In this document: positions 54,420 through 62,965 of the stretch, in pieces
Numbering within the stretch: the first letter of the stretch is position 1
Layout: each line of letters opens with the position of its first letter
From: Caulobacteraceae bacterium
GTDB lineage: Bacteria; Pseudomonadota; Alphaproteobacteria; Caulobacterales; Caulobacteraceae
NCBI GenBank assembly: GCA_027489335.1
Contig: JAIXZX010000003.1
Span: 1 to 64,000 of the forward strand
Direction of reading: 5' to 3'
DNA: 64,000 nucleotides
Position numbers and translations under genes: made by a program
Notes under the pieces: generated by a model
Database searches by the model: none
What the model was told of the DNA's origin: nothing
What the model saw: the letters and a program-made list of their open reading frames with translations, nothing else

Positions 54420-55741
54420 GCGAGCCTGCGCCGCCTTCCGCCGACACCACAGGCCTGCTGCACAGGGGAGTCGACCTCTGGGCGGTGATCTCGCTGGGCC
54501 TCGGGACGGCGGTCGGGGTGGCGATCTTCTCCGTGATCGCGCCGGCCACGGCGCTCGCCGGACCTGGCATGCTGCTGGCGGTGCTGATCGCAGCTGTCCC
54601 GATGTTCGTGATCGCGGTGACCTACGCCTTCATGGGCTCGGCCCTGCCGACCTCGGGCGCCTCGTTCGAGTGGTCGCGACGGTTCGTCAGCCCCTTCCTC
54701 GGCTTCATGATCGCCTGGCTGCGTATCATCTCCAACCTGGGCGCCATCCTGGTCCTGGCCCTGGTGCTGGTGCGCTATCTGAACATGGTCGTGCCGCTGC
54801 CCACCAAGCCGGCCATGTTCGGGATCTTCGTGATCTTCTGGGCGGTGAACATCATCGGCGTCGGTCTCGCGGGCCGTCTGCAGGTGCTGATGATCGCCGC
54901 CATGATCGGGCTTTTCGCCCTGTTCGCCGCCTGGGGCGCGCCCTCGATCACGCCGCAGGCCTATGCGCCGCTGCTGCCCCAGGGATGGGCCGGCGTCCTG
55001 GCGGCCATCCCGCTGCTGATCGGCCTCTTCTTCGGCATCGAGTCCTCCACCGAGATCGGCGATGAGGTGAAGAACCCCCGCCGGACCATCCCCCTGGGTC
55101 TGGCCCTTTCGATCCTGGCGGCGGTGGCGCTCTATATGATTGTGGCGGGCGTCACCATGGGCGTGCTGGGCGCCGATGCGTTGGGGGCGAGCGAGACGCC
55201 GCTGCTGGACGCCGCCGAGGTCTTCATGGGGCCGCTCGCCAAGCCGCTGATCGTCACGGCCGCCGTGGTGGCCATCGGCACCTCGATCAACTCCCTCTAT
55301 CTGGGCTTCTCCCGGAACCTCTTCGCCATGGCCCGGGCCGGCATGCTGCCGGCTGTCTTCACGAAGGTGCATCCGCGCACGGGCGCGCCTTACGTGGCGC
55401 TCAGCGTCATCCTGGCGGGCGCGACGCTTGGCCTGGCCGCGCCGATGAACCTGACCGCGCTCTTCCTGGCGGTGAATATCCCGACCCTGCTGAAGTACGC
55501 CGGGGTCAACCTGGCGGCCGCTGTCGTCGTGCGACGGCACCCCGAAATCTATGAGGCGGCGACGTTCCGCCTGTCGAAACCGGCCACCGTCTTCTGGGCC
55601 TATGCCGGGACGCTGATGGCCCTGGTCGTCGCCCTGCTGGGTCTGGGCGCCGACTGGACGCCCTATGCGGCGCTGGCCGTCTGGGCGGTGCTGGGAACGG
55701 GCTATTACCTCGCCTTCGTTCGCCAGCGTGAAGCGGTCTGA
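54416..55741 (+). CDS. APC-family amino-acid permease
   Basis: A 441-residue inner-membrane protein with about 12 helices. It opens with the family pattern VISLGLGTAVGVAIFSVIAP, then YAFMGSALPTSGASFEWSRR and FGIESSTEIGDEVKNPRRTI, the conserved loop of amino acid/polyamine permeases. It would take the imported amino acid into the cytoplasm. It lies between and overlaps the two ornithine-cyclodeaminase-family genes, which probably act on the same substrate. Confidence 0.9.
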   Translation: MSEPAPPSADTTGLLHRGVDLWAVISLGLGTAVGVAIFSVIAPATALAGPGMLLAVLIAAVPMFVIAVTYAFMGSALPTSGASFEWSRRFVSPFLGFMIAWLRIISNLGAILVLALVLVRYLNMVVPLPTKPAMFGIFVIFWAVNIIGVGLAGRLQVLMIAAMIGLFALFAAWGAPSITPQAYAPLLPQGWAGVLAAIPLLIGLFFGIESSTEIGDEVKNPRRTIPLGLALSILAAVALYMIVAGVTMGVLGADALGASETPLLDAAEVFMGPLAKPLIVTAAVVAIGTSINSLYLGFSRNLFAMARAGMLPAVFTKVHPRTGAPYVALSVILAGATLGLAAPMNLTALFLAVNIPTLLKYAGVNLAAAVVVRRHPEIYEAATFRLSKPATVFWAYAGTLMALVVALLGLGADWTPYAALAVWAVLGTGYYLAFVRQREAV

Positions 55742-56691
55742 TGCGGGTCATCGGCCAGGATGAGGTCCGAGCGCGGCTGACCTTTGAAGTCTGCATCCCC
55801 ATCATGCGCCAGGCTATGATCGCGTTTTCCAGGGGGGAGACCCGCCAGCTGCTGCGCAGCATCATCCCCCTGGACCAGGGCCGCATGTTCGGGGTCATGC
55901 CCGGCGCCCTGGGGGAGCGGGCCTGTTTCGGCGCCAAGCTGGTCAGCGTGTTTCCAGAGAACTTCGCCCTGGGCCGCCAGTCCCACCAGGGCGTGGTGGT
56001 CCTGTTCGACGGGGAGAGCGGCGTTCCCATCTGCGTGGCACATGCCGGGGAGATCACGGCCATCCGCACCGCTGCCGCCAGTGCGGCGGCCACCGACGCC
56101 CTGGCCCGGCCTGAGGCTCATCGCCTGGCTCTGCTGGGCTATGGCGAGCAGGCCAGGACCCACCTTCGGGCCATATCCAGGGTGCGCGCGCTGAGCGATG
56201 TGCGCGTCTGGGGACGGGACTTCGGCCGGGCCCAGGTCTTCGCCGCCGAAATGTCCGTCGAGACCGGCATTCGGGTGCGCGCCGTTGCGGGCGCGCAGGC
56301 CGCGGTGGACGAGGCCGACATCATCTGCACGCTCACCAGTTCCAAGACGCCGGTCTTGCTGGGCGCCTGGGTCGCGCCTGGCGCGCACCTCAATCTGGTC
56401 GGCTCGAGCTATGCGGGCCCTGTGGAGGTCGATCATGACCTGGTGCTGCGCGCCCGGCTGATCGCCGACAGCCGCGAGGGCGTCCTGGCCCAGGGCGCCG
56501 AGGTGCTGGCCGCCAAGGCCGCGGGCCTGATCGACGACGCTCATGTGGTGGGCGAGATCGGCGAGGTGTTCGACGGCCGTCTGGCCGGCCGCCAGTCCCC
56601 CGACCAGATCACCGCCTACAAGTCCCTGGGCCACATTGTGCAGGATCTGGCCAGCGCCCAGGCCCTGATGGAGCTTCAAACCGCCCGATGA
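55741..56691 (+). CDS. Ornithine cyclodeaminase/mu-crystallin family protein (second copy)
   Basis: A 316-residue paralog of the protein at 53481-54419. It has FGAKLVSVFPE, the NAD loop LALLGYGEQARTHLRAI and the AGEITAIRTAAASAAATD block. The corresponding catalytic-site segment reads NLVGSSYAGPVEVDHDLV, again without the cyclodeaminase Asp. The start shares one base with the permease stop and the stop overlaps the M61 start. Two copies around one permease suggest sequential steps or two related substrates. Confidence 0.85.
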   Translation: MRVIGQDEVRARLTFEVCIPIMRQAMIAFSRGETRQLLRSIIPLDQGRMFGVMPGALGERACFGAKLVSVFPENFALGRQSHQGVVVLFDGESGVPICVAHAGEITAIRTAAASAAATDALARPEAHRLALLGYGEQARTHLRAISRVRALSDVRVWGRDFGRAQVFAAEMSVETGIRVRAVAGAQAAVDEADIICTLTSSKTPVLLGAWVAPGAHLNLVGSSYAGPVEVDHDLVLRARLIADSREGVLAQGAEVLAAKAAGLIDDAHVVGEIGEVFDGRLAGRQSPDQITAYKSLGHIVQDLASAQALMELQTAR

Positions 56692-58385
56692 ACGCCAAGG
56701 TCCTCAGCCTCGCCGCCGCCCTCGTCCTGTGGAGTCAGTCCGCCGCGGCCGCCGAACCCGCCGCGCTCACCGTCCTCATCGCGCCCGGTCTGATGAACGA
56801 GATCCGGGGCCTCGGACATGTGGACATCACCCTGACCCTGTCGGACCTCGACGCCGCGGCGGGCGACGTGCTGGTCAGCCTGCCTATTGTTATCGCCAAT
56901 ACCGAGACGGTGGCCGAGCACCTGATTGGGCTTTCCGCCCGGGACGATCAGGGGACCGTTCCTCTGCAGGTGCGCGATGATCCTGAGGCCCTGGTCTATG
57001 CGCGCCACTGGCTGGCTGGCCGGCCCGTCAGCGGCGATCTGGTGATCAGCTATCGCGCGCCCATCGACAACACACCGCCGCGGCGGGGGTCGGGTCCGCC
57101 CTATCAGCTGCGCACCGAAGGCGGCGGCTTTTCGGCGGTGGGCAACACCTTCCTGCTGACGCCCCCGGACGGCCGCGACTACCAGGTCACGATCGACTGG
57201 GATCTCAGCGCCATGGGGCAGGGCGCCACGGCCACCTCCAGCTGGGGGGAGGGCGATGCGGTCCTGCCGGGCGCCGGCTCAGCCGACCGCCTGTGGTCCG
57301 GGGTGTTCATGGCAGGCCCCATGAAGCGTTATCCGGCCCACCCGCAGAACAACGGCTTTTCCGCCGCCTGGCTCGGGACCCCACCCTTCGATCCGGCGCC
57401 GCTCATGGCCTGGACCGAGACCCTGCACACCTGGATGAGCGACTTCTTCCAGGAGACCGACGAGCCGCCCTACCGGGTCTTCTTGCGGTTCAATCCGATC
57501 AACGCCGGCGGTGGGGCGGCGCTCACCAACTCGTTCCTCACCACCTATGGCCAGGCCACCACGGCCGAGAGCATCAAAGGCACGCTGGCCCACGAGATGA
57601 TCCACACCTGGACCTCGCTGGGTCCTGGCCAATGGTATTCCGAGGGCAATGCGGTCTTCTATCAGGCGCAACTGCCCTGGCGGGCGGGGCTGATCTCCAC
57701 CGAGGACTATCTGCAGGACATCAACGACACCGCCCGGCGCTATTACACCAACGCGCTCAACGACACGCCCAACGACCAGATCGCCGCCCGCTTCTGGGAG
57801 GACACCCGGGTGCGGACCCTGCCTTACGACCGGGGCGGGCTGTACTTCGCAGTGCTGAACGATCGCATCCGCAAGGCCTCGGCCGGTCAGCGGTCGGTGG
57901 ATGATCTGATCCTGGCCATGATCGCCCGGCGCCGGGCGGGCCTGCCGGTGAGCGAGGCCGACTGGCAGGACCTGGTGGTCGCTGAGCTGGGGGAGGCGGG
58001 CGCGCAGCTCACCGCCGACATGCTGGCGGGTGGTCTGATGCTGCCGGAATCGGACGCATTTAGCCCCTGTTTTGCGCGCATAACCCGGCCTTTTCGTCGC
58101 TTTGAGCTGGGTTTTGAACCGCGGTCTCTGGTCGGACACGTCAAAACCATCGCCGGGCTGATGCCAGGCTCGGAGGCCGAGAAGGCCGGGCTCAGAAACG
58201 GCGATGTAGTCACCTATGCGGTGGCCATGGATTCGGTGCAGGGCGATCCCGAGCGCACCCTGACCCTGCAGGTGACCCGCGACGGCGAGACCTTCCCCAT
58301 CACCTATCTGCCTCGGGGCGAATGGGTGGAGGCCTACCAGTGGGCCCGCAGGCCCGAGGTTCCGGAGGCCGCCTGCCGGCCGTAA
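56688..58385 (+). CDS. M61-family metallopeptidase with PDZ domain
   Basis: A 565-residue secreted protein. The signal peptide ends near SAAAAEP (residue 24). The gluzincin zinc site is HEMIHTW at residues 302-308, and the third ligand is probably Glu in WYSEGNAVFYQ. The C-terminal part is a PDZ domain (SLVGHVKTIAGLMPGSEAEK, AGLRNGDVVTYAVAMDS). M61 enzymes (glycyl aminopeptidases) remove N-terminal residues. It ends the receptor/permease operon and would trim imported peptides in the periplasm. It has a paralog without PDZ at 61192-62721. Confidence 0.87.
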   Translation: MNAKVLSLAAALVLWSQSAAAAEPAALTVLIAPGLMNEIRGLGHVDITLTLSDLDAAAGDVLVSLPIVIANTETVAEHLIGLSARDDQGTVPLQVRDDPEALVYARHWLAGRPVSGDLVISYRAPIDNTPPRRGSGPPYQLRTEGGGFSAVGNTFLLTPPDGRDYQVTIDWDLSAMGQGATATSSWGEGDAVLPGAGSADRLWSGVFMAGPMKRYPAHPQNNGFSAAWLGTPPFDPAPLMAWTETLHTWMSDFFQETDEPPYRVFLRFNPINAGGGAALTNSFLTTYGQATTAESIKGTLAHEMIHTWTSLGPGQWYSEGNAVFYQAQLPWRAGLISTEDYLQDINDTARRYYTNALNDTPNDQIAARFWEDTRVRTLPYDRGGLYFAVLNDRIRKASAGQRSVDDLILAMIARRRAGLPVSEADWQDLVVAELGEAGAQLTADMLAGGLMLPESDAFSPCFARITRPFRRFELGFEPRSLVGHVKTIAGLMPGSEAEKAGLRNGDVVTYAVAMDSVQGDPERTLTLQVTRDGETFPITYLPRGEWVEAYQWARRPEVPEAACRP

Positions 58386-58494
58386 CGGCCTTGTGGGCGC
58401 CACGGGCTTCGACCTTGGCGCGGGCGACCTCTATGCTTACCTCCGCAAGCTGGCCGCCGCAGGCGCTGGCCAAGGCACCATTGAGAGGTAGAGC

Positions 58495-59112
58495 ATGAAA
58501 TCCCACCTGTTGGCCGCTGTGGCGGCGATTGTCCTGGCCTCGCCCGTCATGGCCCAGGCGCCAGCCATGCCCGGCCAGCCCGAAGCCTCCCGCGTTGTGG
58601 CCGGCAGCTACAAGGTCGACACCAACCACACCCAGGTCGTCTGGTCGGTGGATCATATGGGATTTTCGACCCTCTATGGGATGGTCGGTGAGATGACCGG
58701 GACGCTGAACCTCGATCCGGCCAATCTGTCGGCCGCCAGCCTGTCGATCGACATTCCCCTGTCGGGCCTGACGGTGACCTCGGAAGCCTTTGGCAAGCAC
58801 CTGGCCTCGGCCGACTTCTTCGAGGTGGAGAAGTTCCCCACCGCCAAGTTCGTGTCGACCTCGGTGGTGGCCAACGGCAATGAGGCCAAGATCACGGGCG
58901 ACCTGACCCTGCATGGCGTCACCAAGCCGGTGGTGCTGGACGCCAAGCTGATGGGCGCCGGCGCCAACCCCATGAACAAGGCCCAGACGGTGGGCTTCAC
59001 CGCCACCTCGACCCTGAAGCGCAGCGACTTCGGCCTGGGCTATGCCGCCCCGGTGGTCTCTGACGAGGTCGAATTGAAGATCACGGCGGCCTTCGAACTG
59101 GCCGCGTCCTAA
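58495..59112 (+). CDS. YceI-family secreted lipid-binding protein
   Basis: A 205-residue protein with a signal peptide (LLAAVAAIVLASPVMAQA). The YceI lipocalin-like fold is clear: YKVDTNHTQVVWSVDHMGFS, SLSIDIPLSGLTV, KHLASADFFEVEKFPTAKFV and TGDLTLHGVTKPVVL. The family binds isoprenoid-like lipids in the periplasm. It is 109 bases after the M61 gene and is convergent with the amidohydrolase gene. The link to the peptide genes is not evident. Confidence 0.92.
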   Translation: MKSHLLAAVAAIVLASPVMAQAPAMPGQPEASRVVAGSYKVDTNHTQVVWSVDHMGFSTLYGMVGEMTGTLNLDPANLSAASLSIDIPLSGLTVTSEAFGKHLASADFFEVEKFPTAKFVSTSVVANGNEAKITGDLTLHGVTKPVVLDAKLMGAGANPMNKAQTVGFTATSTLKRSDFGLGYAAPVVSDEVELKITAAFELAAS

Positions 59113-59118
59113 GGACGC

Positions 59119-59151
59119 CGCCCGGCCGCCTCATTGAGGGGCGGCCGGGCG
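59119..59151. terminator. Convergent hairpin between yceI-like and amidohydrolase genes
   Basis: CGCCCGGCCGCC (59119-59130) and GGCGGCCGGGCG (59140-59151) form a perfect 12-bp stem with a 9-base loop between two convergent stops. It lacks a T tract but is suited to both directions. Confidence 0.65.
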
Positions 59152-59157
59152 CGACGC

Positions 59158-61182
59158 CTACTGCGCCGGGGTGACCGGCGGCGGGGCCGCGAACGGCTTC
59201 ACATTGAGGTGGTCGTAGATTTCGGCCGGGTAGTAGGCCACCCCGCCGACCATGGTCATGCGCACCTTGCGGATGTCGCTGATGTCGGTGGTGGGATCGC
59301 CCTCTACCAGGATCAGGTCGGCGAGCTTGCCGCGGGCGATGGAGCCCAACTCATGGTCGCGGCCGAAATAGCGCTCGGCGTCCAGGGTGGCCAGGCGCAG
59401 GGTCTTGGCCGGGGAAATCCCCGCCATCACATAGACCTCCAGCTCCCGATGGACCGAGAAGCCCGTGCCGTCGTCGGTGCCGGGCAGCAGCTGGACATCG
59501 TTGTCGTCCAACAGCTTGAGCACCTCCAGCACCTTGCCGAAGCCGGCCTGATAGGCGGCGTCGGTCTCGTACTGGCCCTCGCCCAGGGTCACGAAGGAGC
59601 GCTTACGGTAGCGCTGATAGGCCACCGGCACATGGTCGAAATAGGGGGCGTCAGCCGGGTGCACCTGGCCTGAGCGGCTGAGCATCAGCCGCTCCAGGAT
59701 CATGGCGGTGGTGTCCAGCGCCTTGCCGTTCTCGCGCATGTACCGGACGGTCGAGAGCACGCGTTCGGAGTTCAAATCGAGGTCTGACGCCCGCGCCATG
59801 CCCGTCAGGCGCAGGGGCGTACGGGTGTCTTCTTCCGGATCCAGGATCCAGCCCAACATCAGCTGATTGATGTGGGCGATGTCGTCATAGCCGTCCATCA
59901 GGACGCGATCGGGGCTGGAAAAGGCCGGCACGTGGCCGGTCACGCCCATGCCCAGGCGCCGGGCCTCGGCCGCCAGGGGACCCACCCAATCGGGGTTCAT
60001 CGAGTTGTAGATCTTGATCTGCCAGTAGCCGCGCTCGGCGTACCAGCGGACGTTCTCCAGGCCTTCTTCCAGGGTCTCCGGGATGAATCCATGGCGGGCG
60101 GAATAGGGGCTGCGGCCTTCCAGGAAGCCGTTGCGCACGATGCGCGGACCGGCCAGCTCGCCGGACTCCAGGCCTTTGACCATGCCCATCAGCCGCTCAT
60201 TGTCATTGCCCTGATCCCGCGTCGCGGTGACCCCGGCGGCCAGGTAGAAGAGGTTGGAGGACAGCGAGGTATGGGAGTGCATGTCGTGCAGGCCAGGCAT
60301 CAGAGTTCCACCCTGGCCATCGATCACCACCTGTCCCTCCGGCGCCGGCGCGTCGGTCTCCGGCTGAATGCTGGTGATCCGGTCGCCGAACACCACGACG
60401 GTGGAGAGCCCGCCCCGCGTCATGGTCTCAGGGTCAAAGATCCGGACGTTACGGATGCGCACCGGCGTGTCGAACCGGTGGGCGAGCTTGGCCTGGGCTG
60501 CCTTGGCCTGATCGAGCGAGATTTCCTGGGCCAGGGCGCTGAGCTCTTCCAGGTGCGTCTCATAACCTTCCCGGATCAGGCCGCCGCCCAGGACGCCGAA
60601 CAGGTCGCCGCGGGCGTCAACCATCACGTAGCTGGGGTTGAGATCAACGCCGGACAGCTCATAGACGGTCAGCTTCACCGCTGAGGCGCCTTCGCCCAGG
60701 GTGACCTTGCGGACCTCCTGCAGGCGCATGGCGCCCGATGGCAGGGCGGGCAGGGTCTGGCCGGGCGCCTTCAGCAGCGCCTTGACGTACTGGCCGAGAA
60801 TCCAGGGGCTGCCGTCATTGGGGACGTAGAGGACGGGACCGGAAACCTCGGCCTGGCCCTCGTCGGCCTGGCTGACCCACCGGGCCGTACCGCCCTGGCG
60901 GCTGAAGGACTCCTGCACGGGGCTGCCGAACAGGGAGGAGCCTTCGATGGCCCAGGTCACCGGCGCACCGGCGGCGTCCACCGTGATCTGCTCGCGGGCC
61001 TTGGGGCCGCGGCCATTGTTGTCGATGGCGAAGTCGACTGAGGTGGTGCGGCCATCCACCTCGGCCACCAGATGGCCGACCTTCTCGCCCCCGGCCATGG
61101 CGACGAACCGGTGGGTGGCGGCTTCGGCGGCGCCGGCGAAGGCGACGAGGGCGGCCAGGAGGAGGGGGCGAGCAAGCATCAT
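59158..61182 (-). CDS. Exported amidohydrolase-family protein
   Basis: A 674-residue protein with a signal peptide (LLLAALVAFAGAAEA). An N-terminal beta-rich region (about 25-220) precedes a metal-dependent amidohydrolase domain. The domain carries the HxH block LMPGLHDMHSHTSLS, later TGHVPAFSSPDRVLMDGYDD and the Asp block LLPGTDDGTGFSV, ending with GSIARGKLADLILVEGDPTT. The family includes imidazolonepropionases and dipeptidases; a peptidase or cyclic-amide hydrolase is a fair guess. It follows the M61 paralog by 9 bases on the minus strand. Confidence 0.88.
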   Translation of the reverse strand: MMLARPLLLAALVAFAGAAEAATHRFVAMAGGEKVGHLVAEVDGRTTSVDFAIDNNGRGPKAREQITVDAAGAPVTWAIEGSSLFGSPVQESFSRQGGTARWVSQADEGQAEVSGPVLYVPNDGSPWILGQYVKALLKAPGQTLPALPSGAMRLQEVRKVTLGEGASAVKLTVYELSGVDLNPSYVMVDARGDLFGVLGGGLIREGYETHLEELSALAQEISLDQAKAAQAKLAHRFDTPVRIRNVRIFDPETMTRGGLSTVVVFGDRITSIQPETDAPAPEGQVVIDGQGGTLMPGLHDMHSHTSLSSNLFYLAAGVTATRDQGNDNERLMGMVKGLESGELAGPRIVRNGFLEGRSPYSARHGFIPETLEEGLENVRWYAERGYWQIKIYNSMNPDWVGPLAAEARRLGMGVTGHVPAFSSPDRVLMDGYDDIAHINQLMLGWILDPEEDTRTPLRLTGMARASDLDLNSERVLSTVRYMRENGKALDTTAMILERLMLSRSGQVHPADAPYFDHVPVAYQRYRKRSFVTLGEGQYETDAAYQAGFGKVLEVLKLLDDNDVQLLPGTDDGTGFSVHRELEVYVMAGISPAKTLRLATLDAERYFGRDHELGSIARGKLADLILVEGDPTTDISDIRKVRMTMVGGVAYYPAEIYDHLNVKPFAAPPPVTPAQ

Positions 61183-61191
61183 CTTGAAGTC

Positions 61192-62721
61192 CTACCAGTT
61201 GCGGCAGAGGTCGTCGGGGACGTCGGTTTGACGCACCCACTCATAGCGATCGACAGGGCCGCGGCCTTCGATCTCATAGGTCTTGTCCCGGCGGGTGAAG
61301 CAGGGGCCAAAGGCGTTCGGATGGGGGGCGAAGGCCTCGCCGCGCAGGATGCGGGCCTCGAACTCCTCACCGGCCCCCGGCCCGATCTCGGCGCTGATCA
61401 GGGCGATCCAGGCGGCATGGTCGAAGGTCTGGCCGGCCTGGCGGGCCTCGAACATGGGGCGCAGCACAGTGTCCAGGGTGCGGGCCCCGCCGGACCGCTC
61501 GCGGATACGGGCGTCCAGGTCTGCGAAATAGAAGGCGCCGCGGTGGTAAGGGATGTGGCGGATATCCCCATCTGCGAAACCCACCTCGACGATCTCCTGC
61601 GCGCTCAGATCCTGCGCGGCCAGACCATAAAGGGCCTGGGCGGAATGATCGATGTGCGCCCCATAGGCGGCGACCGAATCCAGACCGCCGCGCAGCATCA
61701 TCAGGCGGGTGTAGTGGGTGGTCAGACCCTCGGTGAACCAGCTGGTGACGCCCTGTGGCCCCTCGATCCCACCGACCCACATATGGACCATCTCGTGGAC
61801 CAGGGTCTCCCGCGGGGATGGGGCCGTTTCACCCTCCGCCAGGGCGCAGTGGGCGTACATGAAGGAGGCGCCGAGCGCGGTGCCCCCGCCGCAGGGTGCG
61901 CCGTCCACGAAGCGCATGAAGACTCGGTAGGGCGGGACGGGATCGAGATATCCGAAGGCCTCGCCCAGATAGGTGTAGGCGTCGGCCGCCCAGGCCATTT
62001 CGGCGCCCGCATCGAAGGGCGCGCGTCCGAGCCAGCTGGCGCTGAAACCGGCGCTCTGCCCCGCGCCCACATAGCGGCCGAACGGACCGGCCATGTACCA
62101 GCCCTGCATCAGGCGCGAGGGCGGGCCGTCCACCTGCGTGTCGCCCTCACCGAAGCTGGTCCTGGCGCCTGATCCGGCGGGCAGCTCAGACAGGTCCCAG
62201 CTCAGCTGCGAGTGTGAGGTCTGAACGCCGCGGGGCAGGAGCAGAAAGCCAGAGCCCGCCCCACTCAGTCCGCCCCCTGAAGCGCGCAGGTCAAAGGGCG
62301 GGCCGCCCCGGCCGCCGGGCGTCCGCACCCGGGCGACATACGACACCTCAACTTCGCCGCTGACAGGCCGCTCGGCGGTCCAGTGGCGGAAATGGGGGAA
62401 GCCGCCAGGGTGAGGCGGGTCATCGGTGGTGGTGAAGGCGATCGGCCCTGCGGCGTCCCGGGCCGAAATGGACTCCATCCGGTCGGCGACGCCCTCAACG
62501 CCCGCATAGGTGATCGGCGCGGCAAGGTCCAAGGCTGAACCCGCCGGCAGGATGACCTGCCATCGAACAGCCAGGGCGTCGACATCATCGTCGCCCCCGG
62601 TGAGCGGCTTGAGCGTCATCTGGAAGGGCGCAGGCTCGGCCATGGCAGGGGCGGGGGTGAGGCCGAAGGCCAGGGTCGCCAGCAGGGCGGCCGCGCCACG
62701 CCAGAACTGCTCGCCGTTCAT
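61192..62721 (-). CDS. M61-like metallopeptidase without PDZ domain
   Basis: A 509-residue secreted protein from ATG 62721, preceded by GGAGGGG. The signal peptide ends near PAMAEP. The zinc site is HEMVHMW at residues 309-315, and the helix holding the third ligand is in WFTEGLTTHYTR. It is a clear paralog of the protein at 56688-58385 (matching AFYFADLDARIRE- and LRPMFEARQAGQ-like regions). Where the other has a PDZ domain it goes straight to the short ending FTRRDKTYEIEGRGPVDRYE. It is probably the first gene of an operon with the amidohydrolase. Confidence 0.82.
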   Translation of the reverse strand: MNGEQFWRGAAALLATLAFGLTPAPAMAEPAPFQMTLKPLTGGDDDVDALAVRWQVILPAGSALDLAAPITYAGVEGVADRMESISARDAAGPIAFTTTDDPPHPGGFPHFRHWTAERPVSGEVEVSYVARVRTPGGRGGPPFDLRASGGGLSGAGSGFLLLPRGVQTSHSQLSWDLSELPAGSGARTSFGEGDTQVDGPPSRLMQGWYMAGPFGRYVGAGQSAGFSASWLGRAPFDAGAEMAWAADAYTYLGEAFGYLDPVPPYRVFMRFVDGAPCGGGTALGASFMYAHCALAEGETAPSPRETLVHEMVHMWVGGIEGPQGVTSWFTEGLTTHYTRLMMLRGGLDSVAAYGAHIDHSAQALYGLAAQDLSAQEIVEVGFADGDIRHIPYHRGAFYFADLDARIRERSGGARTLDTVLRPMFEARQAGQTFDHAAWIALISAEIGPGAGEEFEARILRGEAFAPHPNAFGPCFTRRDKTYEIEGRGPVDRYEWVRQTDVPDDLCRNW

Positions 62722-62776
62722 CCGCCCCTCCACCGCTGGCCTAGTTTCCTGGGGTGAACTCTAGCGGCAAGGCCCC

Positions 62777-62829
62777 GCATAGTGCTTGCGTTGTCCCGGC
62801 GACCCCGGCGACCGGCGCATAGTTCATGC
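62777..62829. promoter_or_regulatory. GCAT-N5-ATGC element between divergent M61 and S10 genes
   Basis: GCATAGTTCATGC at 62817-62829 is a perfect element and extends to GGCGCAT-N5-ATGCGCC. A one-mismatch copy, GCATAGTGCTTGC, sits at 62777-62789 (40 bp apart). Both lie in the divergent promoter region. Confidence 0.55.
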
Positions 62830-62965
62830 GCCGCAGACCCTGGCCTGTGGCGGGCTACGGCCCACTGGCGGCAGATCAGCCGCACAACGAAATGCTTTTC
62901 TACCGGCCACCGCATAGGCTGATCGCCGAAGAGCGTCTGTTCCGAACCGCTGCGCGAGGCCTGCA

